64,000 bases of DNA from a bacterium (GCA_017542305.1 JAFXXK010000016.1:52114-116113), one strand, 5' to 3'; counted from the stretch's first letter, positions 25,993 to 36,209 are shown. Translations and numbers: made by a program. Notes: a model not told the origin generated them from the sequence alone.

Positions 25993-26921
25993 TTCTTTTG
26001 TGCGTTTGCACCGGCAACAACCTCAACAATTTCGTTTGTAATTGCAGATTGGCGGAGTTTGTTATACTCAAGTGAAAGTTTTGATATCATATTTTCGGCA
26101 TTTGATGTTGCCGCAGACATTGCAGTCATACGGGAAGCTAATTCGCTTGCCTGTGCCTCCAGCAACGACTGATAAATAATGTTTGTAATATACATCGGCA
26201 CAATTTTTTGTAAAATATGATGTTTGTCGGGTTCAAATTCCATTAAAGGATCTATAACACCGTCATAGAGTTTGTCATGGTCTTCCGACAAAGACTTTAA
26301 CGGTAAAACTTTCCAGTCCTCAATGAAATAACTCATCATATTTTTAAATCTTGTTGTTATGATTTCTATTGAATCAATTTTTCCGTTAACGAAATAATCT
26401 GCCAAATCCTCGGTTACAAGTTTTGCACCCTCTGGTGTTGGTTTGTTTGCAACAGCAAGATATGTTTTAACGATTTCACAATCATAATCGGCAACTTTTC
26501 GCTTTAAAGAAACAATCCCCTTTTGCCCTACAATAAAAAGATATGACTTAATTCCCCGAGAAGAATATTCTTTAACTTTAGCCATCGTCTTTTTTACAAC
26601 ATTTGAATTGTACGCCCCTGCCAAACCTTTGTTTGACGTATTTACGAGCAAACCCACAGCCTTAACTTCTCTTACTTTTAAAAGTGCGGGATAATTGTCT
26701 ATGGGGGATTTAATTCTGAGTGTGGAAGAACTAAAATCAGATACATAACTCAGCATTTTCTTAAATATCTCGTTCAAACTTTCGGTAAACGGGCGGGATG
26801 CTTTTACGGTTAATTCCGCTTTTTTAACTTTTGCGGATGCAACCATTTTCATAGCACGAGTAATTTTTTTCGTACTCTCAACACTTTGTATTCTTTTTTT
26901 TATGTTCTTTAAATTAGTCAT
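25989..26921 (-). CDS. atpG: ATP synthase gamma subunit
   Basis: 310 residues; central shaft of F1. N-terminal IKKRIQSVESTKKITRAMKMVA and C-terminal SELASRMTAMSAATSNAEN followed by YNKLRQSAITNEIVEVV are both standard. After the Rossmann part, RFKNMMSYFIEDWKVLPL runs directly into the C-terminal helix region, with no 30-40 residue insertion of the cyanobacterial/chloroplast type. Overlaps the convergent HExxH gene by four bases. Last gene of the cluster; beta and epsilon subunits are not in the window. Confidence 0.95.
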   Translation of the reverse strand: MTNLKNIKKRIQSVESTKKITRAMKMVASAKVKKAELTVKASRPFTESLNEIFKKMLSYVSDFSSSTLRIKSPIDNYPALLKVREVKAVGLLVNTSNKGLAGAYNSNVVKKTMAKVKEYSSRGIKSYLFIVGQKGIVSLKRKVADYDCEIVKTYLAVANKPTPEGAKLVTEDLADYFVNGKIDSIEIITTRFKNMMSYFIEDWKVLPLKSLSEDHDKLYDGVIDPLMEFEPDKHHILQKIVPMYITNIIYQSLLEAQASELASRMTAMSAATSNAENMISKLSLEYNKLRQSAITNEIVEVVAGANAQKN

Positions 26922-26956
26922 TTTGTACCTGATTTTTTAATGTGTTTTTGCCTCTT

Positions 26957-28468
26957 TTAAAACGTTTTCTTAAAAGTTGTAATAGCATCCGTCAGGGCTG
27001 TCTTATCATCATCTGACAACGCAGCACCCGCATTAAGATTTTCCACAAGTTCTTTAAGATTACCTTTTACATAGTTGCAAAGGTCATTCTTAAATCTCTG
27101 AATATCAGCATTATCAACATCGTCGAGCAGACCCTCGTTAGCCGCATATAAGACAGTAATCTGTTCCGCAACACTCAACGGTTTATACTGGGGCTGTTTA
27201 AGAACTTCCGTCAGCTTTTCACCTCGCAAAAGCTGCTTTTTAGTAGCTTCATCAAGGTCTGATGCGAATTGTGCGAACGCCGCAAGTTCTCTGTACTGAG
27301 CCAAATCAAGTCTTAACTTACCTGCAACCTGTTTAATACCTTTTGTCTGAGCGGAACCGCCTACACGAGATACCGAGATACCGGCATTAATAGCAGGTCT
27401 GACACCGGCATTGAACGAATCTGATTCTAGGAATATCTGACCGTCTGTAATTGAAATTACGTTAGTCGGAATATATGCAGAAACGTCACCTGCCTGAGTT
27501 TCGATAATCGGCAATGCCGTAATACTGCCGCCGCCAAGATTATCGTTAAGTTTAACGGCTCTTTCCAATAATCTCGAATGGAGATAGAAAACATCTCCGG
27601 GATATGCTTCACGTCCCGGCGGTCTTTTCAGAAGCAAACTCATTGCACGGTATGCCTGAGCGTGTTTGCTCAAATCATCATATATGATTAATACGTCTTT
27701 GCCTTGTTCCATAAATTCTTCACCGATAGCAACACCGGCAAACGGTGCAATATACAGTGAAGGAGCTGCTTCATTAGCTGTTGCGGAAACTATAATAGAA
27801 TATTCCATAGCACCGTATTCTTCCAATGTTTTAGCTATCTGTGCAACGGTTGAAGCTTTTTGACCTATAGCAACATAGATACAAATAACGTTTTGACCTT
27901 TTTGGTTAAGAATAGTATCAATTGCGATAGCGGTTTTACCTGTCTGACGGTCCCCGATGATAAGTTCACGCTGACCTCTGCCGATAGGAGTAAGCGCATC
28001 AATAGCGGTTAAGCCTGTCTGGAGCGGCTGGTGTACGGATCTTCTCGCGACAATACCGGGCGCAACTCGTTCTATCGGACGGGTTTTTGTATATTCAATT
28101 TCACCCTTACCGTCAATAGGCTTACCCGTCGGATCGATTATTCTTCCCAATAAACCATCACCAACAGGAACAGATGCAATTTTTCCGGTTGTTTTTACCG
28201 TCATACCTTCTTTAATGTGGGTATAGTCACCGAAAATTACGACACTAACGCTATCTTCGTCAAGGTTCATTGTAATACCCAAAGTATCATTTCCATCCTC
28301 AAAAACAACGAGTTCACTCGCCATTGCATTGCGCAAACCGTATATACGGGCAATACCGTCACCGATTTCAATTACGCTTCCTGTATTTGCGACTTGCGTA
28401 TGCAGTTCAAAGTTTTCAATTTTACTTTTTATTATTGAACTTATTTCGTCAGGTTTTATAACTGCCAT
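26957..28468 (-). CDS. atpA: ATP synthase alpha subunit
   Basis: 503 residues from the ATG at 28468, preceded by GAGG (the longer frame would start at TTG). Walker A is GDRQTGKTA near residue 170, and the family ends (GRVVSPLG-type region, [32 protein letters not shown]) are intact, as is the Arg-finger region [10 protein letters not shown]. It is the non-catalytic nucleotide-binding partner of beta. The ribosome site and the four-base-scale spacing to the flanking genes show the operon layout delta-alpha-gamma. Confidence 0.96.
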   Translation of the reverse strand: MAVIKPDEISSIIKSKIENFELHTQVANTGSVIEIGDGIARIYGLRNAMASELVVFEDGNDTLGITMNLDEDSVSVVIFGDYTHIKEGMTVKTTGKIASVPVGDGLLGRIIDPTGKPIDGKGEIEYTKTRPIERVAPGIVARRSVHQPLQTGLTAIDALTPIGRGQRELIIGDRQTGKTAIAIDTILNQKGQNVICIYVAIGQKASTVAQIAKTLEEYGAMEYSIIVSATANEAAPSLYIAPFAGVAIGEEFMEQGKDVLIIYDDLSKHAQAYRAMSLLLKRPPGREAYPGDVFYLHSRLLERAVKLNDNLGGGSITALPIIETQAGDVSAYIPTNVISITDGQIFLESDSFNAGVRPAINAGISVSRVGGSAQTKGIKQVAGKLRLDLAQYRELAAFAQFASDLDEATKKQLLRGEKLTEVLKQPQYKPLSVAEQITVLYAANEGLLDDVDNADIQRFKNDLCNYVKGNLKELVENLNAGAALSDDDKTALTDAITTFKKTF

Positions 28469-28485
28469 TGTTACCTCTTTCAATT

Positions 28486-29043
28486 TTATTTTAACATCAA
28501 ACTTTTACTCAACTTCTCAAGACGGTTTTTCAAACTCATATCGAGAACGTTATCATTAATTTTTACCGTAATCCCTGCGATAATATCCGCATCGGTTTCC
28601 CATGCCGTAATAATTTTTTTATTCAGTTTTGCCGCTAACTTATCGGTAATCTGTTTTTTCTGGTCGTTATTTAAAGCAATAGCAGAAATTATCGTAACCG
28701 GCTGAATATTTTGCACGAAATAATACTTGTTTTTAAATTCAGCATATATTTGCGAAAATTCCGATATACGTTTTTTATCAACAAGAATTTTCAGGAAGTT
28801 AATAATTTCAACACTGACTTTGCCGCCAAAAACACCGTCAATAATATCGTTTTTAACCTTGATATCAATTGCGGGATTTTCAATAGCCAAAGTCAAATCT
28901 TCTGAAGAAGAAAAAGCCCCGTTAACGACTTCTAAATCAGCCGCTAAAGCATCATAAGACAGCTTACCGCTTTGGGCAATTTCTATAAGTGCCTCTGCGT
29001 AATTTTTTGCTGCTGCTGATATTTTTATCTGTTCGTTAGTCAT
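28486..29043 (-). CDS. atpH: ATP synthase delta subunit
   Basis: 185 residues. The N-terminal helical domain starts with an [14 protein letters not shown] motif near residue 10, the delta/OSCP signature, and the C-terminus ends with [21 protein letters not shown], also standard. It joins the b/b' stalk to alpha. Gaps of 2 bases to atpF and 17 to atpA show the operon. Confidence 0.93.
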   Translation of the reverse strand: MTNEQIKISAAAKNYAEALIEIAQSGKLSYDALAADLEVVNGAFSSSEDLTLAIENPAIDIKVKNDIIDGVFGGKVSVEIINFLKILVDKKRISEFSQIYAEFKNKYYFVQNIQPVTIISAIALNNDQKKQITDKLAAKLNKKIITAWETDADIIAGITVKINDNVLDMSLKNRLEKLSKSLMLK

Positions 29044-29045
29044 TT

Positions 29046-29555
29046 CTATAATACTGCCTTTTCAAGTTCTTCAATACTTTCATTTATATACCTGTCATGC
29101 AGCGACGGGTCTTTAGCCAATTTCTCTCTGATAATTTGCTCGGCAAGCCTTACGGACTCAAGCGAAGCTTCATCACTCAGACTTGTAACAATTGTTTTTT
29201 CTTCGGCTTCGATAACTTTTTCAACGTTATTTTCGATTTGTTTCAGTTTACGCTGAGCCGCTTCTTTGATGGTTTCACCAACGTTATGTGCCTGCGTATC
29301 CGCAAGAGCAATTTTTTTCGCAATATCTTCCTCAAGATGTTCTACCTTTAATTTTGCATCGGCAAGATACTCCGCAGCATCTTCTTTTGCAAGTTTCGAC
29401 TTTTCAATTTTGTCGATAATTTCGTCTTTCATCTTTTCGATAACATCGGAAATATGGAGTTTTTGCATAACGATAGCAAGTATGACAATAAGAACAACAA
29501 AGTTGAACGTATTAGATTCAAGTATTAAATTCCAAAGATTTACAAGTTCGTTCAT
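29046..29555 (-). CDS. atpF: ATP synthase b subunit
   Basis: 169 residues with one N-terminal membrane helix (FNFVVLIVILAIVMQKL) and a long Glu/Lys-rich coiled coil that forms the peripheral stalk. It shares one base with the end of the preceding b' gene. Its C-terminal half keeps the SVRLAEQIIREKL segment that contacts delta. Together with b' it makes a heterodimer, as in cyanobacteria and alphaproteobacteria, unlike the homodimer of E. coli. Confidence 0.93.
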   Translation of the reverse strand: MNELVNLWNLILESNTFNFVVLIVILAIVMQKLHISDVIEKMKDEIIDKIEKSKLAKEDAAEYLADAKLKVEHLEEDIAKKIALADTQAHNVGETIKEAAQRKLKQIENNVEKVIEAEEKTIVTSLSDEASLESVRLAEQIIREKLAKDPSLHDRYINESIEELEKAVL

Positions 29556-30010
29556 TAGACTGCTCCGTCCTTATTGCCTGATTTTTGGGAAACATCAAGT
29601 CCCATAACTTTTGAAGAAATCAACTCCGCAAACTCTTTTGTTTTGGCTTTGAGTTCAAGTTCAGCCTGCTGTTTTTCAATATGCAGTGCATTTTTACGGG
29701 TTTTAATTTCTTCTGCGGATTTTTGGGCAGCTTCCGTTGTTGCCCGTTTGCTTCTGTTATTGTAGGTTTCAATTTTGTCGGCAATTATATGGCGTGACTG
29801 AGCTTCGGTTTTAGCCAATTTTTCATCTCTTACACGCAATATACCTTTAGCTGCCTGATTAAACCATTGTGCATCATCATAGTTGTTTTTCAGTTTTTCT
29901 TCACGCTCATTAACTATTTTTGTAATCGGCGCATAGAAAATCTTGTTCATAACAAATACGAACAAAAGAAAACTAATCATTGAAACTATAAATGTTGCAT
30001 TAAATTCCAT
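29555..30010 (-). CDS. atpF': ATP synthase b' subunit
   Basis: 151 residues; the second, diverged copy of b. N-terminal membrane helix (FIVSMISFLLFVFVMNKIFY) then APITKIVNEREEK, a typical b/b' transition, and a charged coiled coil. In this lineage b' precedes b. It indicates a cyanobacterial-type stalk. Overlaps the b gene by one base and follows the c gene after 15 bases. Confidence 0.92.
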   Translation of the reverse strand: MEFNATFIVSMISFLLFVFVMNKIFYAPITKIVNEREEKLKNNYDDAQWFNQAAKGILRVRDEKLAKTEAQSRHIIADKIETYNNRSKRATTEAAQKSAEEIKTRKNALHIEKQQAELELKAKTKEFAELISSKVMGLDVSQKSGNKDGAV

Positions 30011-30025
30011 TGTTTACTCCGAAAA

Positions 30026-30247
30026 CTATTTGCCCAACAATTGGAATGCAATAACGAATGCGTACAGAGCACAAGCTTCTGCCAATGCTGCACCCAAAAG
30101 GAAGAACCCGAATGCTTTACCGGCAACTTCCGGCTGGCGGGAAACCGCGTCCATCAAACCTTTTGTTGCAATACCGATACCGAGACCTGCTCCGATTGCA
30201 CCAAAACCGATTGCAATACCTGCGCCTAATTGTGCTAAATTTTCCAT
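30026..30247 (-). CDS. atpE: ATP synthase c subunit
   Basis: 73 residues in two helices, joined by the conserved polar loop SRQPE. The proton-binding Glu is in GAALAEACALYAF near residue 55. The next residue is Ala rather than Ser or Thr, and helix 1 lacks the Gln of sodium-type rings, so proton coupling is predicted. The ring drives the rotor. Confidence 0.95.
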   Translation of the reverse strand: MENLAQLGAGIAIGFGAIGAGLGIGIATKGLMDAVSRQPEVAGKAFGFFLLGAALAEACALYAFVIAFQLLGK

Positions 30248-30278
30248 AATTTTTCTCCTTATATATTTTATTTAATTT

Positions 30279-30968
30279 TTAGTGTTCTTCGCTCGTAGCC
30301 GAACCTACATATGCTATTGTCAGCATCATAAATACCGTTGCCTGAATAAATGCAACAAGTATCTCAAACAGCATAACCGGAAGCGGTGCAAAATATGCGC
30401 TTGCCGCCAATACTATTGATACCAGAATTTCTCCCGCAAAAATATTTGCAAAAAGACGGATAGCCAAACTCAACGGTCTTGTAATCATTTCCAAAAGTTC
30501 GACTAAAGCATTTACAATACCTACGAAAGAGAAATTGTGCAAAAAGAATTTGAACCCTTTTTGCTTAACCCCTGCGCCGACATAATATACCAAAACTATT
30601 ATTGCCATTGCAGCGGTCAGATTTATGTCATTGGTCGGGGAAGCCAATTCACCCTGTTTCAGATGAATAATCCTCAACGGCAGCTGCCCCATAAGATTTG
30701 CAAATAAAATAAACAAAAACAACGAAGCCACAAGCGGAACATGCTTTCTGTTATCGGGGGGCATCATCGTATCCATTGTACCCCACAACATACCCATAGC
30801 CTTTTCGCACACAGCCTGGAGCTTATTAGGGATAAGCGAAAGTTTTCTTGTTGCAATAAACGCAAACACTATTAAACAAAACATTGCAAACCACATAGTA
30901 AATATTGTATCAAGATTAACCGATGCGGAATGTCCTGCGATTTGAAAAGTATAAACCCAATGTTCCAT
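30279..30968 (-). CDS. atpB: ATP synthase a subunit
   Basis: About 229 residues from the ATG at 30968 (MEHWVYTFQIAGH); a longer reading to 31004 has weaker support. The essential Arg is in TRPLSLAIRLFANIFAGE near residue 170, and the C-terminal helix contains the expected polar ends. It forms the proton half-channels. In cyanobacteria an atpI gene usually precedes it; here there is none, and the neighbouring upstream gene is unrelated. Confidence 0.94.
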   Translation of the reverse strand: MEHWVYTFQIAGHSASVNLDTIFTMWFAMFCLIVFAFIATRKLSLIPNKLQAVCEKAMGMLWGTMDTMMPPDNRKHVPLVASLFLFILFANLMGQLPLRIIHLKQGELASPTNDINLTAAMAIIVLVYYVGAGVKQKGFKFFLHNFSFVGIVNALVELLEMITRPLSLAIRLFANIFAGEILVSIVLAASAYFAPLPVMLFEILVAFIQATVFMMLTIAYVGSATSEEH

Positions 30969-31065
30969 ATTAACTACACTCTCCCTGTGAACTAATATTA
31001 GCACACAAAAATTTTTGTTGCAACTCTGACAACAACAGAATAACCAAACAAATATAAAAAGGATA

Positions 31066-31383
31066 TTACAACCCTAAATCATCCCAAAGTTCTTTATTTT
31101 TTGCCAATTCTTCGATGACTGTATCTTCCAGCGGATCAAAAACCCCATCTTTTAGTAATTGTTCAACTCTTTCATTATGAGAAGTATTTTCGGGGTCAGA
31201 CAGAGCAAGCTTTGTGAAGTTTTTTATGTCACATTGTTTTTCATATAATTTTAGTGCATGTTTTGACATAGTATTTAAAAATTCATTCCCTGAATTTTCT
31301 TCAATAGGATTTGTAGCACCCGCAATTTGGTGTTTTGAATTTTTAATATTAAGTTTTTGTGCTAACATATCAAAAATCTTCAT
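31066..31383 (-). CDS. Small acidic protein of unknown function upstream of the atp operon
   Basis: 105 residues from the ATG at 31383, chosen because AGGAG lies four bases upstream; a longer reading adds 15 residues without support. It is helical and acidic, without signal peptide or membrane segment. Its C-terminus, VIEELAKNKELWDDLGL, is charged. It lies 97 bases before atpB on the same strand. In many bacteria this place is taken by atpI, but this protein is not hydrophobic, so it is not AtpI. No family recognised. Confidence 0.6.
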   Translation of the reverse strand: MKIFDMLAQKLNIKNSKHQIAGATNPIEENSGNEFLNTMSKHALKLYEKQCDIKNFTKLALSDPENTSHNERVEQLLKDGVFDPLEDTVIEELAKNKELWDDLGL

Positions 31384-31451
31384 AATACTCCTATTGTATA
31401 TTATATACGATTTGTCAAGTATTTTCAATTATCTTAACATTTAATATTGTC

Positions 31452-31480
31452 TTGATTATGGGATATCTTTATTCTATAAT
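31452..31480 (+). promoter_or_regulatory. Sigma-70 type promoter of serS
   Basis: TTGATT (31452-31457), a 17-base spacer and a perfect TATAAT (31475-31480), 38 bases before the serS ATG. Confidence 0.7.
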
Positions 31481-31518
31481 CATTTCGCATGTAACAGAAT
31501 AGAAGAGGATATTTTAAA

Positions 31519-32784
31519 ATGCTTGATATTAAATTGATTAGAGAGAATCCCGAAAAAATTAACGAACTTTTGAAAAGAAGAAACCCCGAATTATCAATAG
31601 ACGAAGTTATTAAAATTGACGAAGAAAGAAGAAAAATTCAGGTTCAGGTAGATGAATTAAGAGCAAAAAGAAAAAAAGAATCTCAATCAATTGGCGAATT
31701 AAAGAAAAAAGGTGAAAACACCGATGCTGTCCAGGCTGAAGTTAAAAAAATCGGTGATGATATTAAAGTATTGGAAGATAAGCAAAGCGAATTGGACGAA
31801 AAGCAAAGAGATTTTCTTCTTCATATCCCGAATATCCCGGATGAAACTACCCCTATCGGGACATCTGAAGATGATAACATTGAAGTAAAAAAATGGGGCG
31901 AACCTACTAAATTTGATTTCGAATTTAAACCTCATTGGGATTTGTGCGAAGAAAAAGGTCTTGTTGACTTTGAACGCGGCGTAAAACTCTCTCAGAGCCG
32001 TTTCACAATGTACCGCGGTAAGGGTTCAAAACTTGAAAGAGCTATTATAAACTTCTTCCTCGATTACCACACAACAGAACACGGATACGAAGAAATTCTT
32101 CCTCCGTTTATGGCAAATGCCGCTACTATGACAGGTACAGGACAGTTACCAAAATTCAAAGAAGATATGTATAAATGTGTTGATGAGGATTTGTACCTCA
32201 TCCCTACAGCAGAAGTTCCTGTTACAAACATCTATGCCGGTGAAATTTTATCGGAAGATGATTTACCGAAATATATGACAGCATATACTCCTTGCTTCCG
32301 CCGCGAATCAGGCTCTGCAGGACGTGATACCAGAGGATTAATAAGAGTTCACCAATTCAACAAGGTTGAACTTGTTAAACTCTGCACCCCTCAGACAAGT
32401 AAAGAAGAACACGAAAAATTAACGGAAAATGCAGAAAAAATGCTTCAATTATTGAATCTGCCTTATCGTCGTGTTGCATTATGTACGGCAGATATAGGTT
32501 TTTCAGCTAATAAATGCTGGGATTTGGAAGTTTGGATGCCTTCTTATAACACTTACAAAGAAATTTCAAGCTGTTCAAATTACGGTGATTATCAGGCAAG
32601 ACGTGCCAATATTAAATACCGTGATAAAGAAACCGGCAAAACACAGTTCGTTCATACAATTAACGGTTCGGGTCTGGCTGTCGGAAGGACTTTTGCAGCT
32701 ATTGTTGAAAACTTCCAGCAGGCTGACGGCACTATCGTAGTCCCTGAAGTTCTGAGAAAATATACAGGTTTCGATACCTTGTAG
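31519..32784 (+). CDS. serS: Seryl-tRNA synthetase
   Basis: 421 residues, the normal length; charges tRNA-Ser and tRNA-Sec. The N-terminal coiled-coil arm that grips the tRNA's long variable arm covers about residues 30-100. Class II motif 2 is [20 protein letters not shown] near residue 260 and motif 3 is [10 protein letters not shown] near residue 384. GAGG-type ribosome site precedes the ATG. Single gene with its own promoter and terminator, divergent from the small acidic gene. Confidence 0.97.
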   Translation: MLDIKLIRENPEKINELLKRRNPELSIDEVIKIDEERRKIQVQVDELRAKRKKESQSIGELKKKGENTDAVQAEVKKIGDDIKVLEDKQSELDEKQRDFLLHIPNIPDETTPIGTSEDDNIEVKKWGEPTKFDFEFKPHWDLCEEKGLVDFERGVKLSQSRFTMYRGKGSKLERAIINFFLDYHTTEHGYEEILPPFMANAATMTGTGQLPKFKEDMYKCVDEDLYLIPTAEVPVTNIYAGEILSEDDLPKYMTAYTPCFRRESGSAGRDTRGLIRVHQFNKVELVKLCTPQTSKEEHEKLTENAEKMLQLLNLPYRRVALCTADIGFSANKCWDLEVWMPSYNTYKEISSCSNYGDYQARRANIKYRDKETGKTQFVHTINGSGLAVGRTFAAIVENFQQADGTIVVPEVLRKYTGFDTL

Positions 32785-32806
32785 TTTTAAAAGTTATTAT
32801 ATCAAG

Positions 32807-32834
32807 AAAGGGTTGGATAAATTATCCAGCCCTT
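32807..32834 (+). terminator. Intrinsic terminator after serS
   Basis: AAAGGGTTGGATAA and TTATCCAGCCCTTT form a stem of about 12-14 bp with one wobble, then TTTTC. Confidence 0.8.
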
Positions 32835-32985
32835 TTCTGTTAAATTTTATTAATCTGTTGCAATTCAAATCGGTTTGTAATTATATAGAATTGTAAATAT
32901 TTTAGAGAGTTTATAATTACAAATAGCAAAATTTTTTATTGATAAGTATTACAATATTGATTTACTGCACTAAAAGGAGTCTGCA

Positions 32986-35910
32986 ATGAGTTTAAAAGTA
33001 AGCAACGCAACATTCGGTGAATTCCCGAAACTGACAGGAATTACGCCTCCGGTATCCCAAAACACTTTACCGGTACAAACACAAACAGTATCTCAACCTG
33101 TCGTTGCTGACCGAATGCTCCAGCATCCTATAATGCAGAACCAACCAGAAAAAAATGTTTTTAGAGATAATCTCAGCCTCATTAACAGCGGTCTGGTACT
33201 TATTTCTCTCGGGGTAGCCGCTACTGCAATTGTTAAGGGCAAAAATCCGAAACTCATAGAAGAAACCGGCTCAAAACTCAATGAGTTTAGCGGTCGAATC
33301 AGCGAAATTGCCTCACAGGTTACAAATGCTTCAGAAAAAATTACAAATGCCGCAACTAAAGTTGATAAAATGGAAACTAAACTGGGTGATGTTGAAACCC
33401 AACTGGCTGAAGTCGTGACAAAAGCAAATACAACCGCAACAAAACAGGAAGAACTTTTGGCACAAACCAATTCAAGATTTGAACATATTGATAATCATGT
33501 AATTGCTCACGATGAACAAATTGGAAATCTGCAAGGATATCAGAACCATAGCGGAGCTTTTATTGAACGCAATATATCATACATTGACGGCATTCCGCTT
33601 ACAAGAAATTTAGCAAACGACGGCAGCGTAATTGATTTACCTGAAAACGTAATCAAATGGCTTTCCGAAGCTGCCGATTGCTTTATCAATAAAGGGGCAA
33701 AACAAATTAAACCTAAACAACTGACAAAAGATTCTACTATTTGGTCAATAACCTCCGAATCTATCCCTGAAAAAGAGGGTGGATTAGGTGAAGTTCCGGT
33801 TCAAATAGGTAAAAATCTTGTTAAAGAATTTGGTATAGATAATTATATAGTCAGACAAATGGTTCAGCGCCCGCAAATGTCACAGCTTGTAGAAAAACCG
33901 GGCAAGCAGGCAATTTATCGCTATAACATCAACAGCGATAAGAAATTTGAAATGCCTGTTGACAAGATTGCCGAATTTAAAATGAATGTAATGAGAAACG
34001 GCAGATATGAAACACAAACCGTTAATGTATATTCAGGTGTCGATCCGGAATTCGGACACAAACGTCTGATGTTCCAGAACGATGATTACTTTAACGCGAG
34101 CGGCGGTATCTATAAAGACAGCTTTATGGTTTCAGAACCCGAAAGATTTGCATTCTTTAACAAAGCTGTATATGAATTTATGAAAATAAAAGCTAATCCG
34201 AATTCCGCAACAACTCTCAAAATTCATAACGAAGAAGCATTTAATGCAGTTAAAATGCCTGATGCCATGATTTTGAACGATTGGCATGCCGGCGGACTTG
34301 CAGGTCTTTTAAGATTAAAAGCACCTTGTGAAGCGGGCATGGGTGAATTATCAAACAGCGCAGCAGAAACATTCCGAACAATGAATCTCATTAATATAAA
34401 CCATAACCTCGGATATCAGGGCTTCGGTGGCGCTCACGCAGCAGATATGCTTAATACTCTGTTTGATAAATATGCTTATGACATTTACAGATATGCAAAC
34501 ACACCGTTCGGATTCCGCGGTATAAATAAAGTTCTGACAATTGACGGAAACGCAAACCTTGCTCATATGGCTGCATGCCTGTCAAATGTAATGAAACCGG
34601 TATCTCCAAACTATGCTCGTGAATTAGGTGCAGAATTTGCGAGAAGCGGTTCTATGCAGCATTTGTGTAATGTCAGACTAAATCAGGGAACAATGGTAGG
34701 TGCAAGCAACGGTTGGGACAGAGTCTTAAATGAAGTCAGCGATGCAAAGAAAAACAGCTTCGTTAATGCTATTAACAGCGACAAAGTTGCTATATTGATT
34801 GAACGACTTAAACAGCTTGATGCAGTTTTAGAAGAAAACGTACGCAAAAAATTACACGAAATTATAGATGCAAAAGATATGAATGCTGTCCATCTCGATG
34901 AAAAAATTGCCAAAATCAAAAACCTTGAATCTCCGGCAATAAGAGAAGCATTGCAGGAAGTTTTGGATTCTCACTTCAGAATAAAAGAACTGAGAGAAAT
35001 CAAAACATACACTCACGAGGACACTCTCGATACTATTATGACAAACAGAAGACATAATAAGAGAATGTTCATTGATTACTTAAATGATATGATTGAATAC
35101 ACTAAAAACAAAGGTGAGAAACCATTCCACATCGGAGAACCGCAATTGACTGACTTATCTCACGTTAGACCTGAGGATTTGGATGACACTATCGTATACA
35201 ATATGGGTGTAAGATTTGTAAGCCAAAAAGGTGTTGATGTCGCTTGTGATGCCATAGAAAAAGTTCTCAAAGATTGGGAAACAAGATATCCTAATAAACC
35301 AAAACCGATATTTGTAATAGGCGGTGTAGATGCAGAAAATGGTAACATCAAGAAATTTGCAAGAGAACTTAAACAACATCTTGATCCAAGATTCAGCAGA
35401 CAAGTTGTATGGCAGGATGACTTTACAAAGAACAACATTTGGCAGGCAGGCAGCGACTTCACGTTATTTGCAAGCCACTTCGAACCTGACGGCGCTAAAT
35501 GGGAATCCTTATACAAAGGTACTCCTGTTGTATGTACAAGAGTCGGCGGACACGTCAACAGTGTTAATGACGGGGTTAACGGATTCCTGACAGGAAGAAC
35601 AATTCCTCAAATAAAAGAAACTCTCGGACTAAAAGATGTTACACCGGAACAATTACCGGTAGAAGAAAGAGCACGTTATGTAGCCGCAATGGGCGATGAT
35701 TTCGCTGCTGCCATCTGGCGTTCTGTTGAAACTTACTACAACAGAGATGCTTATGCTCAAATGGTCAGAGCTAGTATTGACGGTAACGAAAGCTGGGTAA
35801 TTAAAGACGGTAACGGAAAAATTATTGGCGGCGCATTATTAGGTCACATGAAAGATTTGGGATTTAATCTCAAAGACTTCCCGCAAATACAATTGCCGCA
35901 GGCAGCATAA
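32986..35910 (+). CDS. Membrane-anchored starch/glycogen-synthase-like (GT5) protein with coiled coil
   Basis: 974 residues. In order: a short polar N-terminus with NATFGEF near residue 10; one membrane span near residues 63-85 (SLINSGLVLISLGVAATAIV); a coiled coil at about 95-185; then a GT5 region with the ADP-glucose-binding EKEGGLGEVPVQIG near residue 262, NDWHAGG near residue 430, and SHFEPDGAKWESLYKGTPVV near residue 830. A helical insertion of roughly 110 residues lies near 590-705. Normal GT5 enzymes are about 480 residues and soluble. The conserved features suggest a glucan synthase fixed to the membrane, but the atypical last motif (Gln of the family replaced) means activity is not assured. 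Single gene with its own terminator. Confidence 0.75.
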   Translation: MSLKVSNATFGEFPKLTGITPPVSQNTLPVQTQTVSQPVVADRMLQHPIMQNQPEKNVFRDNLSLINSGLVLISLGVAATAIVKGKNPKLIEETGSKLNEFSGRISEIASQVTNASEKITNAATKVDKMETKLGDVETQLAEVVTKANTTATKQEELLAQTNSRFEHIDNHVIAHDEQIGNLQGYQNHSGAFIERNISYIDGIPLTRNLANDGSVIDLPENVIKWLSEAADCFINKGAKQIKPKQLTKDSTIWSITSESIPEKEGGLGEVPVQIGKNLVKEFGIDNYIVRQMVQRPQMSQLVEKPGKQAIYRYNINSDKKFEMPVDKIAEFKMNVMRNGRYETQTVNVYSGVDPEFGHKRLMFQNDDYFNASGGIYKDSFMVSEPERFAFFNKAVYEFMKIKANPNSATTLKIHNEEAFNAVKMPDAMILNDWHAGGLAGLLRLKAPCEAGMGELSNSAAETFRTMNLININHNLGYQGFGGAHAADMLNTLFDKYAYDIYRYANTPFGFRGINKVLTIDGNANLAHMAACLSNVMKPVSPNYARELGAEFARSGSMQHLCNVRLNQGTMVGASNGWDRVLNEVSDAKKNSFVNAINSDKVAILIERLKQLDAVLEENVRKKLHEIIDAKDMNAVHLDEKIAKIKNLESPAIREALQEVLDSHFRIKELREIKTYTHEDTLDTIMTNRRHNKRMFIDYLNDMIEYTKNKGEKPFHIGEPQLTDLSHVRPEDLDDTIVYNMGVRFVSQKGVDVACDAIEKVLKDWETRYPNKPKPIFVIGGVDAENGNIKKFARELKQHLDPRFSRQVVWQDDFTKNNIWQAGSDFTLFASHFEPDGAKWESLYKGTPVVCTRVGGHVNSVNDGVNGFLTGRTIPQIKETLGLKDVTPEQLPVEERARYVAAMGDDFAAAIWRSVETYYNRDAYAQMVRASIDGNESWVIKDGNGKIIGGALLGHMKDLGFNLKDFPQIQLPQAA

Positions 35911-35918
35911 ATATAAAT

Positions 35919-35946
35919 AAAGGAGTTCTGATAACGAACTCCTTTT
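35919..35946 (+). terminator. Intrinsic terminator after the GT5-like gene
   Basis: AAAGGAGTTC and GAACTCCTTT form a 10-bp stem with a 7-base loop, followed by TATTTT. Beyond it, 35947-36063 contains two AT-rich hairpins (for example ACGTTTTT...AAAAACGT near 36038-36059), one of which may terminate the small minus-strand gene. Confidence 0.75.
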
Positions 35947-36063
35947 ATTTTGCATATAATTAAATGTACTTTTAACACTTTTTAGAGAAAATACTGACCC
36001 TGATGGCGAATTTTTAAAATTTAAAATTCAGTCCTGACGTTTTTAAAATCAAAAACGTTCGAG

Positions 36064-36159
36064 TTAGTTTTCTGTAGTTAACTCTTCCCAGATACTAGGT
36101 ACTACGATTAATGCAGTATAAACAATGAACCCGAATAACACTAAATTAATAGCTTCCAT
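36064..36159 (-). CDS. Small single-pass membrane protein (31 residues)
   Basis: A 31-residue frame, MEAINLVLFGFIVYTALIV then VPSIWEELTTEN, with a perfect AAGGAGGT five bases before the ATG, and its own promoter-like -35/-10 (see next). It forms one membrane helix with a short acidic cytoplasmic or periplasmic tail. The excellent ribosome site, unusual for a chance frame, makes a real gene likely. Size and hydrophobicity recall the small subunits of photosystems and cytochrome complexes in cyanobacteria, but no family is recognised and this lineage is not phototrophic. Confidence 0.6.
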   Translation of the reverse strand: MEAINLVLFGFIVYTALIVVPSIWEELTTEN

Positions 36160-36209
36160 GATAAACCTCCTTGAGTTTTTCATGTTATTTATCAGACCAT
36201 TACAAAGAT

